Below, piece by piece: positions 7,515 through 16,691 of a DNA stretch of 64,000 nucleotides (the stretch's first letter is position 1; each line of letters begins with the position of its first letter). A program made the translations under genes and the position numbers. The notes beneath the pieces are model-generated. The model did not search any database. It was not told the origin of the DNA and was given only the letters and a program-made list of their open reading frames with translations. Origin of the DNA: CAXBCP01 sp038120765. GTDB taxonomy: Bacteria; Pseudomonadota; Alphaproteobacteria; MPNO01; UBA830. The stretch lies in NCBI GenBank assembly GCA_038120765.1, contig JAYOMI010000005.1:1-64000 (forward strand). The letters are read 5' to 3'.

Positions 7515-8584
7515 CGCGCCCGCAGCCGCTGCGAGCGGATATATTCCTGAGGCTGAAGGAGCGGCCGAAGACGCGTGCTGGCCAGTTTGGCGCCCGGATT
7601 ACCGGCTTCGGCGGCAAGCAGCCACCAGAAAGCGGCTTCTGCCTGATCCTGATCAACCCCCTTGCCCGTGAAACGCATCAGCGCGAGCAGGGACTGGGCC
7701 GGCGCAAATCCCTGTTCCGCGGACCGTGTCAGCCATTTTTGCGCCGCTTTCATGTCCTGCGGCAGTCCGTCGCCCCGTATGTATCTGCTGGCAAGATTAT
7801 ATTGTGCGTGCGCGAATCCTGTCTCTGCGGACCGCGAGAGACGCTCGATAGTGCGGCGGCGCGCCTGTTCCGGTATATCGGCATTTTCGGACCCCTGTGT
7901 CACCGGGCGGCGCAATCGTGGGTCGGCCTCCAGCAAATCTGCGACCAGTTCCCGATTGCGCCCCGAAACGGCCGCCAAGAACTCAACCTCTACCGAACCA
8001 GACGCCGCTTTCCGGGCCGCTTCCGGCGTTGGGGTCTCTGCTATGCCCGGTTTCGGCTCAGGTGTGGGCACCAAGTCGGCGCGGCGTTCGGCGTCGGATC
8101 GCGATCCGGGGACTGATTGTGCAGACTGGGAAGGCGGTGTGGTGACATCCGGCTTTACGGGCGAGATGACCACTGTCGTCGTGGCGGGACGTCCCGGTTC
8201 TGACGCCCTGGGCGCGTCCGACGATTGCGTCCCGCGTTGTGCCGCCGGCGGCGAGGCCGTCGAGGGGACGGATAACGGTGACGTCCGTCGGGGAGCGTCT
8301 GGTGATGGCGCCTGGTCCGAAGGGACCGGCTTCAGGGCACCGATAACCCGCCGCGGGAGGGGGGCCACAGTTTCGTCATCGGGCGCTGTATTCCGAAGGC
8401 CGGCAACTTCGGACATCTGTCCGAGCGCGCTTTCACTGACAATTTCAACCGGAATCTGCAGGCCGGTCGACTCGGTTTCAACGGATCTTTTGAATATGCC
8501 TGGGAATATCGAAAGACCGCCGATCACGCCGATGAGCAGACTGCCATGAAGGATGCTGGAAAAGACGGCCCCGCGCCACATCAT
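7280..8584 (-). CDS. SEL1-repeat protein with N-terminal membrane anchor; 5' part of a frameshifted gene
   Basis: It starts with a single hydrophobic segment (about residues 8-28), then a long Pro/Ser/Ala-rich low-complexity stretch (about 60-190) resembling TonB or TolA linkers. Two to three SEL1/TPR-like repeats follow (for example AETGFAHAQYNLASRYIRGDG and AEQGFAPAQSLLALMRFTGKG, about 250-330). After LISDLAA the frame turns into arginine/cysteine-rich nonsense while the ankyrin frame takes over, so the true product probably continues into the 6978-7514 segment. The full protein would be an inner-membrane-anchored periplasmic scaffold of about 530 residues. It follows the terminator of the ribosomal operon. 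Confidence 0.65.
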   Translation of the reverse strand: MMWRGAVFSSILHGSLLIGVIGGLSIFPGIFKRSVETESTGLQIPVEIVSESALGQMSEVAGLRNTAPDDETVAPLPRRVIGALKPVPSDQAPSPDAPRRTSPLSVPSTASPPAAQRGTQSSDAPRASEPGRPATTTVVISPVKPDVTTPPSQSAQSVPGSRSDAERRADLVPTPEPKPGIAETPTPEAARKAASGSVEVEFLAAVSGRNRELVADLLEADPRLRRPVTQGSENADIPEQARRRTIERLSRSAETGFAHAQYNLASRYIRGDGLPQDMKAAQKWLTRSAEQGFAPAQSLLALMRFTGKGVDQDQAEAAFWWLLAAEAGNPGAKLASTRLRPLLQPQEYIRSQRLRARWGSLISDLAAWPRAKHRGARSTVLCRRPRRKVIWILSCLCWRAVRMPINRARTVEAPSSTPPGAAASVLSSSCWSEA

Positions 8585-8644
8585 CCTGAAGACGCCCGGG
8601 CTGACGTCGCGCTGCCTGATCCGGCAGGGTTGGGGGGGCGCCGA

Positions 8645-8678
8645 GAAAAAACCGGTCCGGCAACGCTGCCGGACCGGT
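8645..8678 (-). terminator. Intrinsic terminator of the rpsF-rplI operon
   Basis: A perfect 12-bp stem (ACCGGTCCGGCA / TGCCGGACCGGT) with a 4-base loop is followed, on the minus strand, by a run of five T. It lies 30 bp past the rplI stop. Confidence 0.92.
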
Positions 8679-8707
8679 CAGAATCCTGATTACCTGCCGC
8701 TGAATTC

Positions 8708-9343
8708 TCAGGCGGTCGGATTTTCCACATCGTCGGCTTCTGTTTCTGCCGGGACATCTTCCAATGTTTCGGCATCGGGTGCGGCTCCTTCTTCGAAAAG
8801 AGCTTCGGCTTCGAGTGCGGCTTCTTCTTCCGCGATGTCGATAACGTCGCCATCCCGGTTGATCCGCTCGCCACGGGCCTGCATTTCTGCTTCCTCCTGC
8901 GAGCGGGCGATGTTGGCGATGATCTCCGCCGTTACTTCCGGATGAAGGTCGATGCGAACAGGGTGCATGCCGACAGTCTTGATCGGGTTCGGCAGGATTA
9001 CCTGACGGCGATCGATTGTGACGCCGGATTCGGTGATGCCGTTGGCGATGTCGCGTGTGGTGACAGAGCCATAGAGCTGATCGCTGTCGCTCGCCTGGCG
9101 CACGATGATAATCGTGCGGCCGTTGACGTCCGACGCAATGCGTTCTGCTTCCTGCCGGTTCTTCAGGTTCTCGGCTTCAAGCTGGGCACGCTGTGCCTGG
9201 AACAGGGCGCGGCTCGATTCAGAGGCACGGAGCGCTTTCTTGCGCGGGAGAAGATAATTGCGTGCATATCCGGGTTTGACTTTGACGACGTCGCCCATCT
9301 GACCCAGCTTCTCAATCCGTTCGAGTAGTATAACTTCCATCAT
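8708..9343 (-). CDS. rplI: 50S ribosomal protein L9
   Basis: Large-subunit protein that binds 23S rRNA at the base of the L1 stalk. The N-terminal signature MEVILLERIEKLGQMGDVV and the GYARNYLLP motif are intact. At 211 residues it is some 60 longer than the usual L9 because of an acidic, Ala/Glu-rich C-terminal tail (about 160-211). The start is at 9343 or at the next ATG at 9340; both overlap the stop of the DUF2232 gene, indicating translational coupling. It is the last gene of the rpsF-rpsR-DUF2232-rplI operon, followed by a strong terminator. Confidence 0.95.
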   Translation of the reverse strand: MMEVILLERIEKLGQMGDVVKVKPGYARNYLLPRKKALRASESSRALFQAQRAQLEAENLKNRQEAERIASDVNGRTIIIVRQASDSDQLYGSVTTRDIANGITESGVTIDRRQVILPNPIKTVGMHPVRIDLHPEVTAEIIANIARSQEEAEMQARGERINRDGDVIDIAEEEAALEAEALFEEGAAPDAETLEDVPAETEADDVENPTA

Positions 9344-10296
9344 TCGTTCCCTTTGTTCGAGCGCCGCGCATGCATCCGCTCGCGGAGGCGCACCCAGTGT
9401 TCAATGAGGCCCAGCAGGGCGACTATCGCCGCGGGCCAGACCAGCAAAACCAGAAATAAGTAGGCGCCTATTAGCAGTAGAAGACGTCCGGGCCAAGCGG
9501 CGGAGATACTATGCAGAACTGCCAGTCCAATAAAGAAAAAAGGTATGGCGCCGATCATCATCAGATTGATGCCGAAAAACCCCGCATTTCCGCCAAAAAT
9601 CGTCATTAATGCGCCGAAAGCGATCACGGCGGCAGGCCAGACCGGGCCTTCCGTTTCGCTATAAACCGGCATTGGCCGCAGATTATTGCCCGACGCGGTC
9701 AGAAATTTCTGGGCCATTACGCCGTTCACGACAATCATCAGAATCCACGATGCCGCCGCGACCGCCGGGAACACGATCGCCATGGTCGAGATCAACTGGT
9801 CGATTGCCGCCGTATCCGCCTGCACGCCCCGCAAGGCGCCAAGGACGTTTCTGAGATATGTTTCGGTCGCCCCCCGGACACCGTTTTCGGCGCCCATAAA
9901 GACGAGGTAAGCGATGACAAATGCCGCCAGCGCAAGGATCGTCAGCCAGCCCAGCAGCCTGCCCAGCGGGTACCATTCCACTGCACCGTCTTCGCCTTCT
10001 CCGTCCCGGACGCGGTTCTGTATCGCGAAATAGACGATGAGCAGGACCGGGAACGCCGATGTCAGGACGAAAAGGGAGAGCGCGCCGACGCCCGGCGATC
10101 CCACTGCGACGAGCACAGCAGCGACGGCCGCCGCGACGGCGGCAGGCATAAAGCCCAGCGCAAGCCCGGTGGCGACAATGGGCGCCTGCGCGAAATAGGC
10201 GAGCATGAAGGCACCGGACGAGCCCAATGTCACCGAAAGATGCAAAAGGGCGGCGACGATGCCCGCGCCCAACGGGATGAGCTGTGCGCGCTGCAT
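9340..10296 (-). CDS. DUF2232 integral membrane protein
   Basis: A 318-residue protein with about eight hydrophobic segments, of the DUF2232 family found between rpsR and rplI in many alphaproteobacteria. Its biochemical role is not established. The N-terminus has the small-residue-rich helices typical of ECF-transporter-S-like proteins, but no partner ATPase lies nearby. It overlaps rplI by the ATGA junction. A 77-bp gap to rpsR contains an imperfect hairpin (GATCGG...CCGATC, 10331-10357) that might act as a processing or attenuation point. Confidence 0.85.
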   Translation of the reverse strand: MQRAQLIPLGAGIVAALLHLSVTLGSSGAFMLAYFAQAPIVATGLALGFMPAAVAAAVAAVLVAVGSPGVGALSLFVLTSAFPVLLIVYFAIQNRVRDGEGEDGAVEWYPLGRLLGWLTILALAAFVIAYLVFMGAENGVRGATETYLRNVLGALRGVQADTAAIDQLISTMAIVFPAVAAASWILMIVVNGVMAQKFLTASGNNLRPMPVYSETEGPVWPAAVIAFGALMTIFGGNAGFFGINLMMIGAIPFFFIGLAVLHSISAAWPGRLLLLIGAYLFLVLLVWPAAIVALLGLIEHWVRLRERMHARRSNKGNE

Positions 10297-10373
10297 ACAC
10301 TTACTTTCCGCCGGTGGACCGGCGATCTGTGATCGGCCGGACGGGCCGGAACCGATCAGTTGGTAATAAGTGT

Positions 10374-10601
10374 CTAGTTAATGATGAACGGCATCAAGGC
10401 AAGGTTACGCGCCCGCTTGATGGCGGTCGCAAGCTCGCGCTGCTTTTTGGCCGATACAGCCGTAATCCGGCTAGGCACGATCTTGCCGCGTTCGGAAGTG
10501 AAGCGCTGCAAAAGCTTGACGTTCTTGTAATCGATCTTCGGAGCGTTCTCTCCGGAGAACGGGCAGCTCTTGGGCCGCCGGAAAAAGGGTCGCCGGCTCA
10601 T
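10374..10601 (-). CDS. rpsR: 30S ribosomal protein S18
   Basis: 75 residues, the normal length. It has the conserved N-terminal RRPFFRRPKSCPF and the IDYKNVKLLQRF core followed by the basic C-terminal half. It pairs with S6 on the platform of the 30S subunit. Its ATG overlaps the rpsF stop by four bases, as expected for stoichiometric coupling. Confidence 0.97.
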   Translation of the reverse strand: MSRRPFFRRPKSCPFSGENAPKIDYKNVKLLQRFTSERGKIVPSRITAVSAKKQRELATAIKRARNLALMPFIIN

Positions 10602-11035
10602 TCTTCGGTTTCCTTGTCTTCTGCAGCGGACGTTCCGTCTCGGGAATCGGAGCCTGCTGCTCTCGGACGATCATCGTCATTTCCGCGACCACGATCGCGG
10701 TCGTCGCGGCTGCTTTTGCTCTGCATCATCACGGAAGGTTCGTCTTCGTGCTCTTCGACACGAATGCTCATATACCGCAGCACATCTTCGTGCAGGCGCA
10801 TATTGCGTTCCATTTCGATGAGTGCCGCCGCCGGGGCGTCGATGTTCATCAGAGAATAATGGCCTTTCCGGTTCTTTTTGATCCGGTAGGCAAGGGATTT
10901 CAGTCCCCAGTATTCGTCTTTCGTGACCTTGCCGCCGTTTTCCTCGAGGATCTTTGTCATATCCGCCGTGAGGGCTTCGACCTGGGTCGCGGAAATATCC
11001 GGGCGTGCGATGTACACGCTTTCGTATAAAGGCAC
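10598..11035 (-). CDS. rpsF: 30S ribosomal protein S6
   Basis: A 145-residue S6 with the PLYESVYIARPDIS start, a ferredoxin-like core and a charged Asp/Arg/Ser-rich C-terminal tail (about 105-145), longer than in E. coli without its glutamates. The start codon is GTG at 11035, with AGGAG eight bases upstream. It opens the rpsF-rpsR-DUF2232-rplI operon. The 288-bp leader shared with divergent fabD could carry S6:S18 autoregulatory RNA, but I could not confirm that motif by eye. Confidence 0.96.
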   Translation of the reverse strand: MPLYESVYIARPDISATQVEALTADMTKILEENGGKVTKDEYWGLKSLAYRIKKNRKGHYSLMNIDAPAAALIEMERNMRLHEDVLRYMSIRVEEHEDEPSVMMQSKSSRDDRDRGRGNDDDRPRAAGSDSRDGTSAAEDKETEE

Positions 11036-11250
11036 CGTTGTTACTCCTGGTTAGCGTCTGGTTGGCGTACGGCCCAGATATGTCGATGACACGCTGTCCG
11101 ATCCGCCGCTCTGTAGCTAGAATCCGGACACGCAAGGCGCCGGATCCGAATAATAATCGCCATAAATTTACGCGCCGAGGCACGAGGCGCCGGAATATAC
11201 ACATTTAAACGGGCCGTGCAAGCAATCCCGGCATGATTCGCCCGACTATC

Positions 11251-11278
11251 TTGACTCGCCTTGATCACCCTATATGAC
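11251..11278 (+). promoter_or_regulatory. Possible promoter for fabD
   Basis: TTGACT (11251-11256) and TATGAC (11273-11278) are separated by 16 bases and lie 46 bp before the fabD ATG in the rpsF/fabD divergent region. The -10 match is moderate and this is only a candidate. The rest of this 288-bp region shows no gene. Confidence 0.35.
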
Positions 11279-11323
11279 TGCCATCCACCGCTGGAAATGG
11301 GCGGAAAATGACGGGGAAGATAT

Positions 11324-12265
11324 ATGACGCGCGCTTTTGTGTTTCCGGGCCAGGGCTCTCAGTCCGTCGGCATGGGACAGGAACTCGTATCCACATTTCC
11401 GGCCGCACGGGAGACCTTCGAGGAGATCGACGACGCGTTGGGTCAGAATCTCTCGAAACTGATTGCCCAGGGACCCGCCGAGGAGCTTCAGTTAACCGAG
11501 AACGCACAGCCGGCGCTGATGGCGCTCAGCATGGCCGTTCTCCGGGTTCTTGAAACCGAGGGGGGCATAGACCTGTCCAAAGGCTGTGCGTTCGTTGCCG
11601 GTCATTCCCTCGGCGAGTACTCGGCGCTGGCGGCAGCGCGGACGTTCGGGCTAGCAGATACGGCGCGCCTGCTGAAGATCCGCGGGCAGGCCATGCAGAA
11701 AGCCGTGCCCGTGGGCGTTGGCGGGATGGCAGCGTTGCTCGGCGCGGAGATGGATATCGCGCAGGAAATCGCCGAAGCCGCGGCGCAGGGAGAGGTCTGT
11801 TCGACCGCCAATGACAATGCGCCCGGCCAGATCGTTTTGTCCGGTGCGATGACCGCGATTGATCGCGCGATCGAGGTCGCGGCCGATAAAGGAATCAAAC
11901 GTTGCATAAAGCTGCCTGTCAGCGCACCGTTTCACTGCGCGATGATGGCGCCGGCGGCGGATGTAATGGAAAAGGCGCTCGCCGATGTAGACCTGGTGCG
12001 TCCGCTGGTGCCGGTGATGGCCAATGTCACGGCCGCCCCTGCCGAAAACCCCGACGACATTCGCCGTCTTCTGGTGGAACAGGTCACCGCGCTGGTGCGC
12101 TGGCGCGAGAGCGTCATTGCGATGCGCGATGCGGGTGTCGATACGCTTGTCGAACTTGGCGCGGGCAAGGTCCTTACAGGCCTGACCAAACGTATCGACC
12201 GGGACATCACATCGATGAGTGTCGAAACACCCGCCGACGTTGAAGCCGTTCTCAAGACATTGTAA
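11324..12265 (+). CDS. fabD: Malonyl-CoA:ACP transacylase
   Basis: Transfers malonyl from CoA to acyl carrier protein, supplying extender units to fatty-acid synthesis. 313 residues. The N-terminal FPGQGSQSVGMG motif and the nucleophile elbow GHSLGEYSA with Ser95 are intact, and the His region (SAPFHCAMM) is present. It heads the fabD-fabG-acpP-fabF cluster and diverges from rpsF; fabG follows after 33 bp. Length and motifs are those of a functional enzyme. Confidence 0.97.
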   Translation: MTRAFVFPGQGSQSVGMGQELVSTFPAARETFEEIDDALGQNLSKLIAQGPAEELQLTENAQPALMALSMAVLRVLETEGGIDLSKGCAFVAGHSLGEYSALAAARTFGLADTARLLKIRGQAMQKAVPVGVGGMAALLGAEMDIAQEIAEAAAQGEVCSTANDNAPGQIVLSGAMTAIDRAIEVAADKGIKRCIKLPVSAPFHCAMMAPAADVMEKALADVDLVRPLVPVMANVTAAPAENPDDIRRLLVEQVTALVRWRESVIAMRDAGVDTLVELGAGKVLTGLTKRIDRDITSMSVETPADVEAVLKTL

Positions 12266-12298
12266 TGGGTTACCAATGCCCGATCGGGGGATCCGCAC

Positions 12299-13036
12299 AT
12301 GTTCGCACTGACTGACAAAAAGGTACTCGTAACCGGCGCATCCGGCGGGATCGGCGGGGCGATCGCGCGAGCGATGCACGCACAGGGCGCGACAGTTGCG
12401 CTGGCGGGGCGCAATCGCGAAGCCCTTGATGCCCTCGCGGCAGAACTGGGAGACCGGTGTCATGTGATTGTCGGCGAACTCGGCGATACGGCGTCGGCGG
12501 ACGCGATGCTCGCCGCCGCATCCGACGCGATGGACGGAATTGACGTGCTGGTCAACAATGCGGGCCTGACGCGCGACAATCTCGCGATGCGAATAAAGGA
12601 CGAGGACTGGCAGGAGGTGATCGACGTCAATCTGACCGCGGCGTTCCGTCTGTCGCGGGGCGTTCTGCGCGGCATGATGAAGGCCCGCTGGGGAAGAATC
12701 ATCAATGTCACCTCGATCGTCGGCGTCACCGGCAATCCGGGGCAGACGAATTACGCGGCATCGAAGGCCGGCATCATCGGCATGTCGAAGTCCCTTGCCG
12801 GCGAAGTCGCAACCCGGGGAATCACCGTGAACTGCATCGCGCCGGGCTTTATCGCCACGGCAATGACCGAATCACTCAGCGAAGAGCAGAAAGACCGGCT
12901 CGTCGGCGCCGTCCCGACGGGACGCCTCGGAACGCCGGAAGACGTGGCCGCCTGCGCCGTATTTCTGGCCTCCGATGAAGCGGCGTACGTGACGGGTCAA
13001 ACCTTGCATGTAAATGGTGGAATGGCCATGATATAG
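12299..13036 (+). CDS. fabG: 3-oxoacyl-ACP reductase
   Basis: NADPH-dependent reduction of 3-oxoacyl-ACP in the elongation cycle. 245-residue SDR with the cofactor motif GASGGIG, the NNAG motif, and catalytic Ser (about 139), Tyr and Lys in the NYAASKAG segment. The C-terminus HVNGGMAMI is typical of FabG. It follows fabD by 33 bp, with acpP 142 bp downstream. Confidence 0.97.
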   Translation: MFALTDKKVLVTGASGGIGGAIARAMHAQGATVALAGRNREALDALAAELGDRCHVIVGELGDTASADAMLAAASDAMDGIDVLVNNAGLTRDNLAMRIKDEDWQEVIDVNLTAAFRLSRGVLRGMMKARWGRIINVTSIVGVTGNPGQTNYAASKAGIIGMSKSLAGEVATRGITVNCIAPGFIATAMTESLSEEQKDRLVGAVPTGRLGTPEDVAACAVFLASDEAAYVTGQTLHVNGGMAMI

Positions 13037-13178
13037 AGTGCCGGGGCAGTTCGTCCCGACCAGTGTCATACCCGGGAAAAATGTGGCGAAAGCATAAAAA
13101 CCGGGTTAGGAGATAACGAACCCAAAAGGCCGGCCTGCCGTTCGCTCGGACGCCGGTTAATTCCAAGGAAAAATTAGA

Positions 13179-13415
13179 ATGAGCGATACCGCAGACCGCG
13201 TCAAAAAGATCGTTGTCGAACATCTCGGTGTAGATGAAGGCAAAGTCACCGATAACGCCAGCTTCATCGACGATCTCGGGGCGGACAGTCTCGACACGGT
13301 TGAACTGGTTATGGCGTTCGAAGAGGAATTCGGTTGCGAAATTCCCGACGATGCCGCCGAGAAAATCCTGACCGTCAAAGATGCGATCAGCTTTATCGAC
13401 GAGAACGCCGGCTGA
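13179..13415 (+). CDS. acpP: Acyl carrier protein
   Basis: A 78-residue acidic carrier. The phosphopantetheine site is Ser37 in GADSLDTVELV. The ribosome binding site AAGGA precedes the ATG. The 142-bp gap after fabG is long for this cluster and may contain acpP's own promoter or leader, as the highly expressed ACP often has. fabF follows after 69 bp. Confidence 0.98.
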   Translation: MSDTADRVKKIVVEHLGVDEGKVTDNASFIDDLGADSLDTVELVMAFEEEFGCEIPDDAAEKILTVKDAISFIDENAG

Positions 13416-13484
13416 TTACCGGCTTCCCGGCGCAGTTTCTGAACTGCGTGGGGATGACCGTGCGGCAAGCTTGAAAGCGTAGAT

Positions 13485-14753
13485 ATGGAATTTAGACGTG
13501 TTGTCGTAACAGGCATCGGTGCGGTTACCCCCTTGGGAGCCGGCGTCGATAATATCTGGCGGCAAATCCTGAACGGCGAATCCGGGGCAGGCGCCATCCA
13601 GAGCTTCGACGTATCCGACCTGGCGGTGAAAATCGCCTGCGAGGTGCCTGTCGGCGACCGCGAAAGCGGTGCGTTTAATCCGGACGATCATGTTCCGCCG
13701 AAAGACCAGCGGAAAATGGACCGGTTCATCATTTACGGGATCGGCGCGGCGGACGAGGCAATCGCCGACGCCGGCTGGACCCCGGACAGCGAAGAGGAAC
13801 TGGAACGAACCGGTGTCATGATCGGTTCCGGTATCGGCGGTCTGGAAACGATCGCCGAGGCGGCGATGCTGCTTCGGGATAAGGGCCCGCGGCGCGTATC
13901 CCCGTTCTTTATTCCGTCCAGCCTCATCAATCTTGCCTCGGGTCAGGTATCCATCAAATACGGATACAAGGGCCCCAATCATGCGCCTGTCACGGCGTGC
14001 TCCACCGGTGCACATGCGATCGGAGATGCCTCGCGTCTGATCGGCTTCGGCGATGCCGACGTCATGATCGCGGGCGGCGCAGAAGCCGCCGTCTGCCGGC
14101 TTGGTATTGCCGGTTTTGCCGCGGCCCGGGCGCTGTCATCCGACTTCAATGACGAACCCCAGCGGGCGTCGCGACCCTGGGACAAGGACCGTGACGGTTT
14201 TGTCATGGGAGAGGGCGCCGGCGTGGTCGTGCTCGAAGAGTACGAGCATGCGAAAGCGCGTGGCGCCAAAATCTATGCCGAGATTGCGGGATACGGATTG
14301 TCGGGCGATGCCCATCACATCACATCGCCGCCGCCGGACGGCAATGGCGGCTACCGCGCGATGCAGTCCGCCCTGCACAATGCGGGAATGAATATCGAGG
14401 ATATCGACTATATCAACGCGCATGGTACATCGACCCCGCTCGGCGACGAGATCGAACTCGGCGCGGTCAAGCGCCTGTTCGGCGACCACGCCTACAAGCT
14501 GTCCATGTCATCGACCAAGTCGGCGATCGGTCACCTGCTGGGCGCGGCCGGCGCGGTAGAGGCGATTTTCTCGGTCAAGGCCATACAGGACGGCGTTGCG
14601 CCGCCGACCCTGAACCTGGAAAACCCATCCGATGGCTGCGATATTGACCTGGTGCCGAAGCAGGCGAAAGAACGCACGATTTCAGCGGCGCTTTCGAATT
14701 CGTTTGGTTTCGGCGGCACGAACGCCTCGGTCATCTTCAAAAAGGCCTCCTGA
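13485..14753 (+). CDS. fabF: 3-oxoacyl-ACP synthase II
   Basis: Condenses malonyl-ACP with acyl-ACP. 422 residues with the thiolase-fold catalytic Cys172 (TACSTGAH) and the two catalytic His in INAHGTSTPLGD and KSAIGHLLGAAGA. It is the fourth gene of the fatty-acid cluster; mltG starts six bases after its stop and is probably co-transcribed. Confidence 0.97.
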   Translation: MEFRRVVVTGIGAVTPLGAGVDNIWRQILNGESGAGAIQSFDVSDLAVKIACEVPVGDRESGAFNPDDHVPPKDQRKMDRFIIYGIGAADEAIADAGWTPDSEEELERTGVMIGSGIGGLETIAEAAMLLRDKGPRRVSPFFIPSSLINLASGQVSIKYGYKGPNHAPVTACSTGAHAIGDASRLIGFGDADVMIAGGAEAAVCRLGIAGFAAARALSSDFNDEPQRASRPWDKDRDGFVMGEGAGVVVLEEYEHAKARGAKIYAEIAGYGLSGDAHHITSPPPDGNGGYRAMQSALHNAGMNIEDIDYINAHGTSTPLGDEIELGAVKRLFGDHAYKLSMSSTKSAIGHLLGAAGAVEAIFSVKAIQDGVAPPTLNLENPSDGCDIDLVPKQAKERTISAALSNSFGFGGTNASVIFKKAS

Positions 14754-14759
14754 ATTCAA

Positions 14760-15746
14760 ATGCGGCGGTTCGCCGTTCGCATCGTTCTGGCGATCGTTCT
14801 GATCGCCGCCGCCGGTATTGGCGGCGGCGTTATCTGGGCGTGGCATGCCTATAAGGCAAAAGGGCCGCTGGAGGCAGAAACCGCTTTGGTCATTCCCCGG
14901 GGGGCGGGCGTTCAGGAAATAGCCCGGCTCCTTCAGGACCGTGGCGTTATTGATAATCCGCACCTGTTTGTGCTCGGCGCGCGCTATACGGAAATGGCAA
15001 GGCGTATGCGGGCCGGCGAATTCGCCTTCGCGCCGGGTATCAGCATGAAAGAGGCCGTGAGGCATCTCGTCGATGGCGAGACGGTCAAACGACGGCTGAC
15101 CGTACCCGAAGGCCTGCTGACGCGTGAGATTCTCGCTCTCGTCGCAGCCGCAGACGGACTGACTGGTACCGTCGATGCCCCGGAGCCCGAAGGCGCATAT
15201 CTGCCCGAAACCTATTTCTACAGTTATGGCGACAACCGGGCCGCCGTGCTGGCGCGCATGAGGGCAGCGATGAATGAGGCGCTCGCTGCGGCCTGGGCGA
15301 AGCGGGATACGGCGATCGCCCTGAATTCTGCGCGGGAGGCGCTGATACTGGCGTCGATCATTGAAAAGGAAACAGGGGTCGCCGCTGAGCGCGCCCGTGT
15401 CTCCGCGGTGTTTCACAACCGGCTTCGCCGGAAAATGCGGCTTCAGTCAGATCCGACGGTCGCCTTCGCCGTGACCGGTGGCGGCGTATCTCTGGGGCGA
15501 CCGCTGACCCGCGCTGATCTGGAAGCCGATTCTCCCTACAATACCTACCGGGTTGCGGGGTTGCCGCCGGGTCCGATCGCCAATCCGGGCAGGGCATCGC
15601 TCATGGCCGCCGTCCAGCCGCTCGAAACAAAGGAATATTACTTCGTTGCCGACGGACAGGGCGGGCATGCATTTGCCCGCACCCTGCGCGAACACAATAT
15701 CAACGTTGCGAAATGGCGGCGGATCCAGCGCGAACGCGGCCAATAG
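14760..15746 (+). CDS. mltG: Endolytic murein transglycosylase MltG (YceG-like)
   Basis: A 328-residue single-pass inner-membrane protein that cleaves nascent glycan strands and sets their length. A hydrophobic anchor lies at about residues 6-27, and the YceG domain follows with the conserved segments EPEGAYLPETYFY, ASIIEKETG (catalytic Glu) and LQSDPTVAFA, ending in the PIANPGRASL block. The position directly after fabF is the usual one in proteobacteria. It converges with the SDR gene. Confidence 0.95.
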   Translation: MRRFAVRIVLAIVLIAAAGIGGGVIWAWHAYKAKGPLEAETALVIPRGAGVQEIARLLQDRGVIDNPHLFVLGARYTEMARRMRAGEFAFAPGISMKEAVRHLVDGETVKRRLTVPEGLLTREILALVAAADGLTGTVDAPEPEGAYLPETYFYSYGDNRAAVLARMRAAMNEALAAAWAKRDTAIALNSAREALILASIIEKETGVAAERARVSAVFHNRLRRKMRLQSDPTVAFAVTGGGVSLGRPLTRADLEADSPYNTYRVAGLPPGPIANPGRASLMAAVQPLETKEYYFVADGQGGHAFARTLREHNINVAKWRRIQRERGQ

Positions 15747-15755
15747 ACCCCTTGG

Positions 15756-16541
15756 TCAGGGTTTGCGCGGCGTCGCGCGCAGCAGGCGGTCTCTCAGGCG
15801 GGCTGGCAATGCACCAAGCGCTCTGAGCACCGCATACAGCGGCCAGGGAAAGGCGATACGGGCATGGTTCCGCGCGAGCCGCGAGACGATGATACGCGCC
15901 GCTTTTTCGGCACTCATCAGGAACGGCATCGGAAAGGGGTTCCGGTCTGTCATCGGTGTCCGGACAAAGCCCGGACATATCACTGAAACGCGGATACCCG
16001 ATCCGGCCAGTTCGCCGCGCAACGATTCCCCCCATACCCTGACCGCGGCCTTGGAGGCGCAATAGGCTGGCGCGCCCGGCAATCCGATAAAGCCTGCAAG
16101 CGACGACATGATCGCGATCTGCCCATGGCCGGCGATCTGCATTTGTCTGACGGCCGGAATGACGGTGTTGGCCACGCCGTCCAGGTTGACGGCGAATATC
16201 TCGCGCGCCTGCGCCGCCGCTTCGCCACCGCCGCCCGTGCCTGCCGAAATGCCGGCATTTGCGATCACCAGATCAAGCGGAAAGTCGGCCGCGGCGTTCT
16301 CCACGAAGGCCTGTGCCGCGTCGGCATCCGTCACATTGAATGCCGATGTAACGACCCGGGCGCCGAGGGTACTGCAGGTTGTTGCGATGGCCGCCAGCCT
16401 TTCGGCATCGCGGCCCGCAAGCGAAAGACGAATGCCCGGTCCTGCCAGCGATTCCGCCAGCGCCGCACCCAGACCGCTGGAGGCACCGGTGATCAGGACA
16501 TGGCGTCGGATTTTCGTGGTATCGGGATGGGAGGCGGGCAC
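15756..16541 (-). CDS. Short-chain dehydrogenase/reductase
   Basis: A 261-residue classical SDR. The cofactor motif GASSGLG is near residues 19-25, NAGIS is present, and the active-site Ser and YCASKAA Tyr/Lys are intact. The C-terminal arginine-rich part resembles membrane-associated SDRs of the YqjQ/DltE type. The start is GTG, read from 16541. It is a lone minus-strand gene between mltG and yicC; its substrate is unknown. Confidence 0.85.
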   Translation of the reverse strand: MPASHPDTTKIRRHVLITGASSGLGAALAESLAGPGIRLSLAGRDAERLAAIATTCSTLGARVVTSAFNVTDADAAQAFVENAAADFPLDLVIANAGISAGTGGGGEAAAQAREIFAVNLDGVANTVIPAVRQMQIAGHGQIAIMSSLAGFIGLPGAPAYCASKAAVRVWGESLRGELAGSGIRVSVICPGFVRTPMTDRNPFPMPFLMSAEKAARIIVSRLARNHARIAFPWPLYAVLRALGALPARLRDRLLRATPRKP

Positions 16542-16691
16542 CTGAACCTTTATGGCTGTTATGAGGACAGCGACAAATGAAGATGTTAGAACAGACAGAC
16601 TGTATCGGTCCGCGCAGACTGTTGCCAGCGGGCCAGTGTTACGTCTTTATCAGCCGATGCCGGTGAAATCGCGCCGCATGGGTTCAAGGGG

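Noticed and set aside
11036..11200. S6:S18-binding autoregulatory leader upstream of rpsF
   Set aside because: Expected for this operon, but I could not identify the conserved bulged stem by eye.
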